This document shows, one piece after another, positions 63,800-64,000 of a stretch of DNA of 64,000 nucleotides. This DNA comes from Mycteria americana (taxonomy: Eukaryota > Chordata > Aves > Ciconiiformes > Ciconiidae), in the NCBI RefSeq assembly GCF_035582795.1, contig NC_134366.1, positions 109,251,756 through 109,315,755 on the forward strand, written 5' to 3'. Below the pieces are notes generated by a model. That model saw nothing but the letters and a program-made list of their open reading frames with translations, was not told the DNA's origin and ran no database searches. Each line of letters opens with the position of its first letter. The first letter of the stretch is position 1. The position numbers were made by a program, and so were the translations under genes.

Positions 63800-64000
63800 C
63801 ACACAGGGGTTACAGGGGTTAACTTCATTAGGGTAAATTTCCCGGGTTTTGTGTTAACTAAGAGTATAATAAAGACTCATTAATTAAGAGTCATAAATAG
63901 CTTCTTTTTATTTCTTGGAGACAAGGCTTGTTGTGTAACATCAGCTCAGGGAAAAGAGAATCCCAGCGACTGAGAAGCCGTCAGCGTAATGCCGCCATTT
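63800..64000. other. Unclassified DNA at the right edge
   Basis: Contains AATAAA near 63870 and a near-palindrome GACTCATTAATTAAGAGTC at about 63876-63894. It might be the edge of another repeat, but there is too little sequence to say. Confidence 0.3.

Noticed and set aside
63323-63802. Minus-strand open frames with reverse-transcriptase-like sequence
   Set aside because: These are pieces of the truncated CR1 LINE, not host genes.
1-64000. Search for CRISPR arrays, operons, phage or other prokaryote-type systems
   Set aside because: The sequence is avian nuclear DNA; no regularly spaced repeats or compact gene clusters were seen.

Overview
The window is vertebrate nuclear DNA, almost certainly from a bird. 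The evidence is split genes with GT-AG introns, CpG-island promoters, AATAAA poly(A) signals, CR1 LINE copies ending in the avian-type 3' tail, and long terminal repeats of endogenous retroviruses common in birds. I rebuilt the exons by hand from splice sites and reading phase. The gene order RIPOR2 - ARMH2 - GMNN - C6orf62 - ACOT13 - TDP2, with matching strands, is what I recall for human 6p22.3 (seen in reverse), so this is a conserved syntenic block.

Layout. 1-7.9 kb: the last six coding exons and 3' UTR of RIPOR2 (+). 9.0-12.2 kb: a two-exon ARMH2-like gene (+) whose first exon changes reading frame once. 13.6-20.1 kb: geminin, GMNN (-), six coding exons, with a CpG-island promoter near 19.4-20.2 kb. 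20.2-29.3 kb: a gene desert with an ancient CR1 relic, an ERV solo LTR, a strong CTCF-like site and a GC-rich patch. 29.3-38.1 kb: CpG-island promoter and all five coding exons of C6orf62 (+). 38.1-45.2 kb: no gene seen. 45.2-51.6 kb: ACOT13 (-), three coding exons. 51.7-59.2 kb: TDP2 (+), seven coding exons, starting 106 bp from the ACOT13 start codon, so the two share a promoter. 59.2-64 kb: intergenic, with another ERV LTR and a 5'-truncated CR1.

The genes do unrelated jobs: Rho signalling and cell polarity (RIPOR2), DNA replication licensing (GMNN), acyl-CoA hydrolysis (ACOT13) and repair of topoisomerase 2 adducts (TDP2). ARMH2 and C6orf62 have no settled function. I found no bacterial-type system, CRISPR array, toxin cluster or new gene family. 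The observations most worth following are the ARMH2 frame break, a splice-phase conflict between TDP2 exons 2 and 3, two long inverted repeats in GMNN introns, the shared ACOT13/TDP2 promoter, the CTCF-like site, and two ERV LTRs in opposite orientation on either side of C6orf62 and ACOT13.
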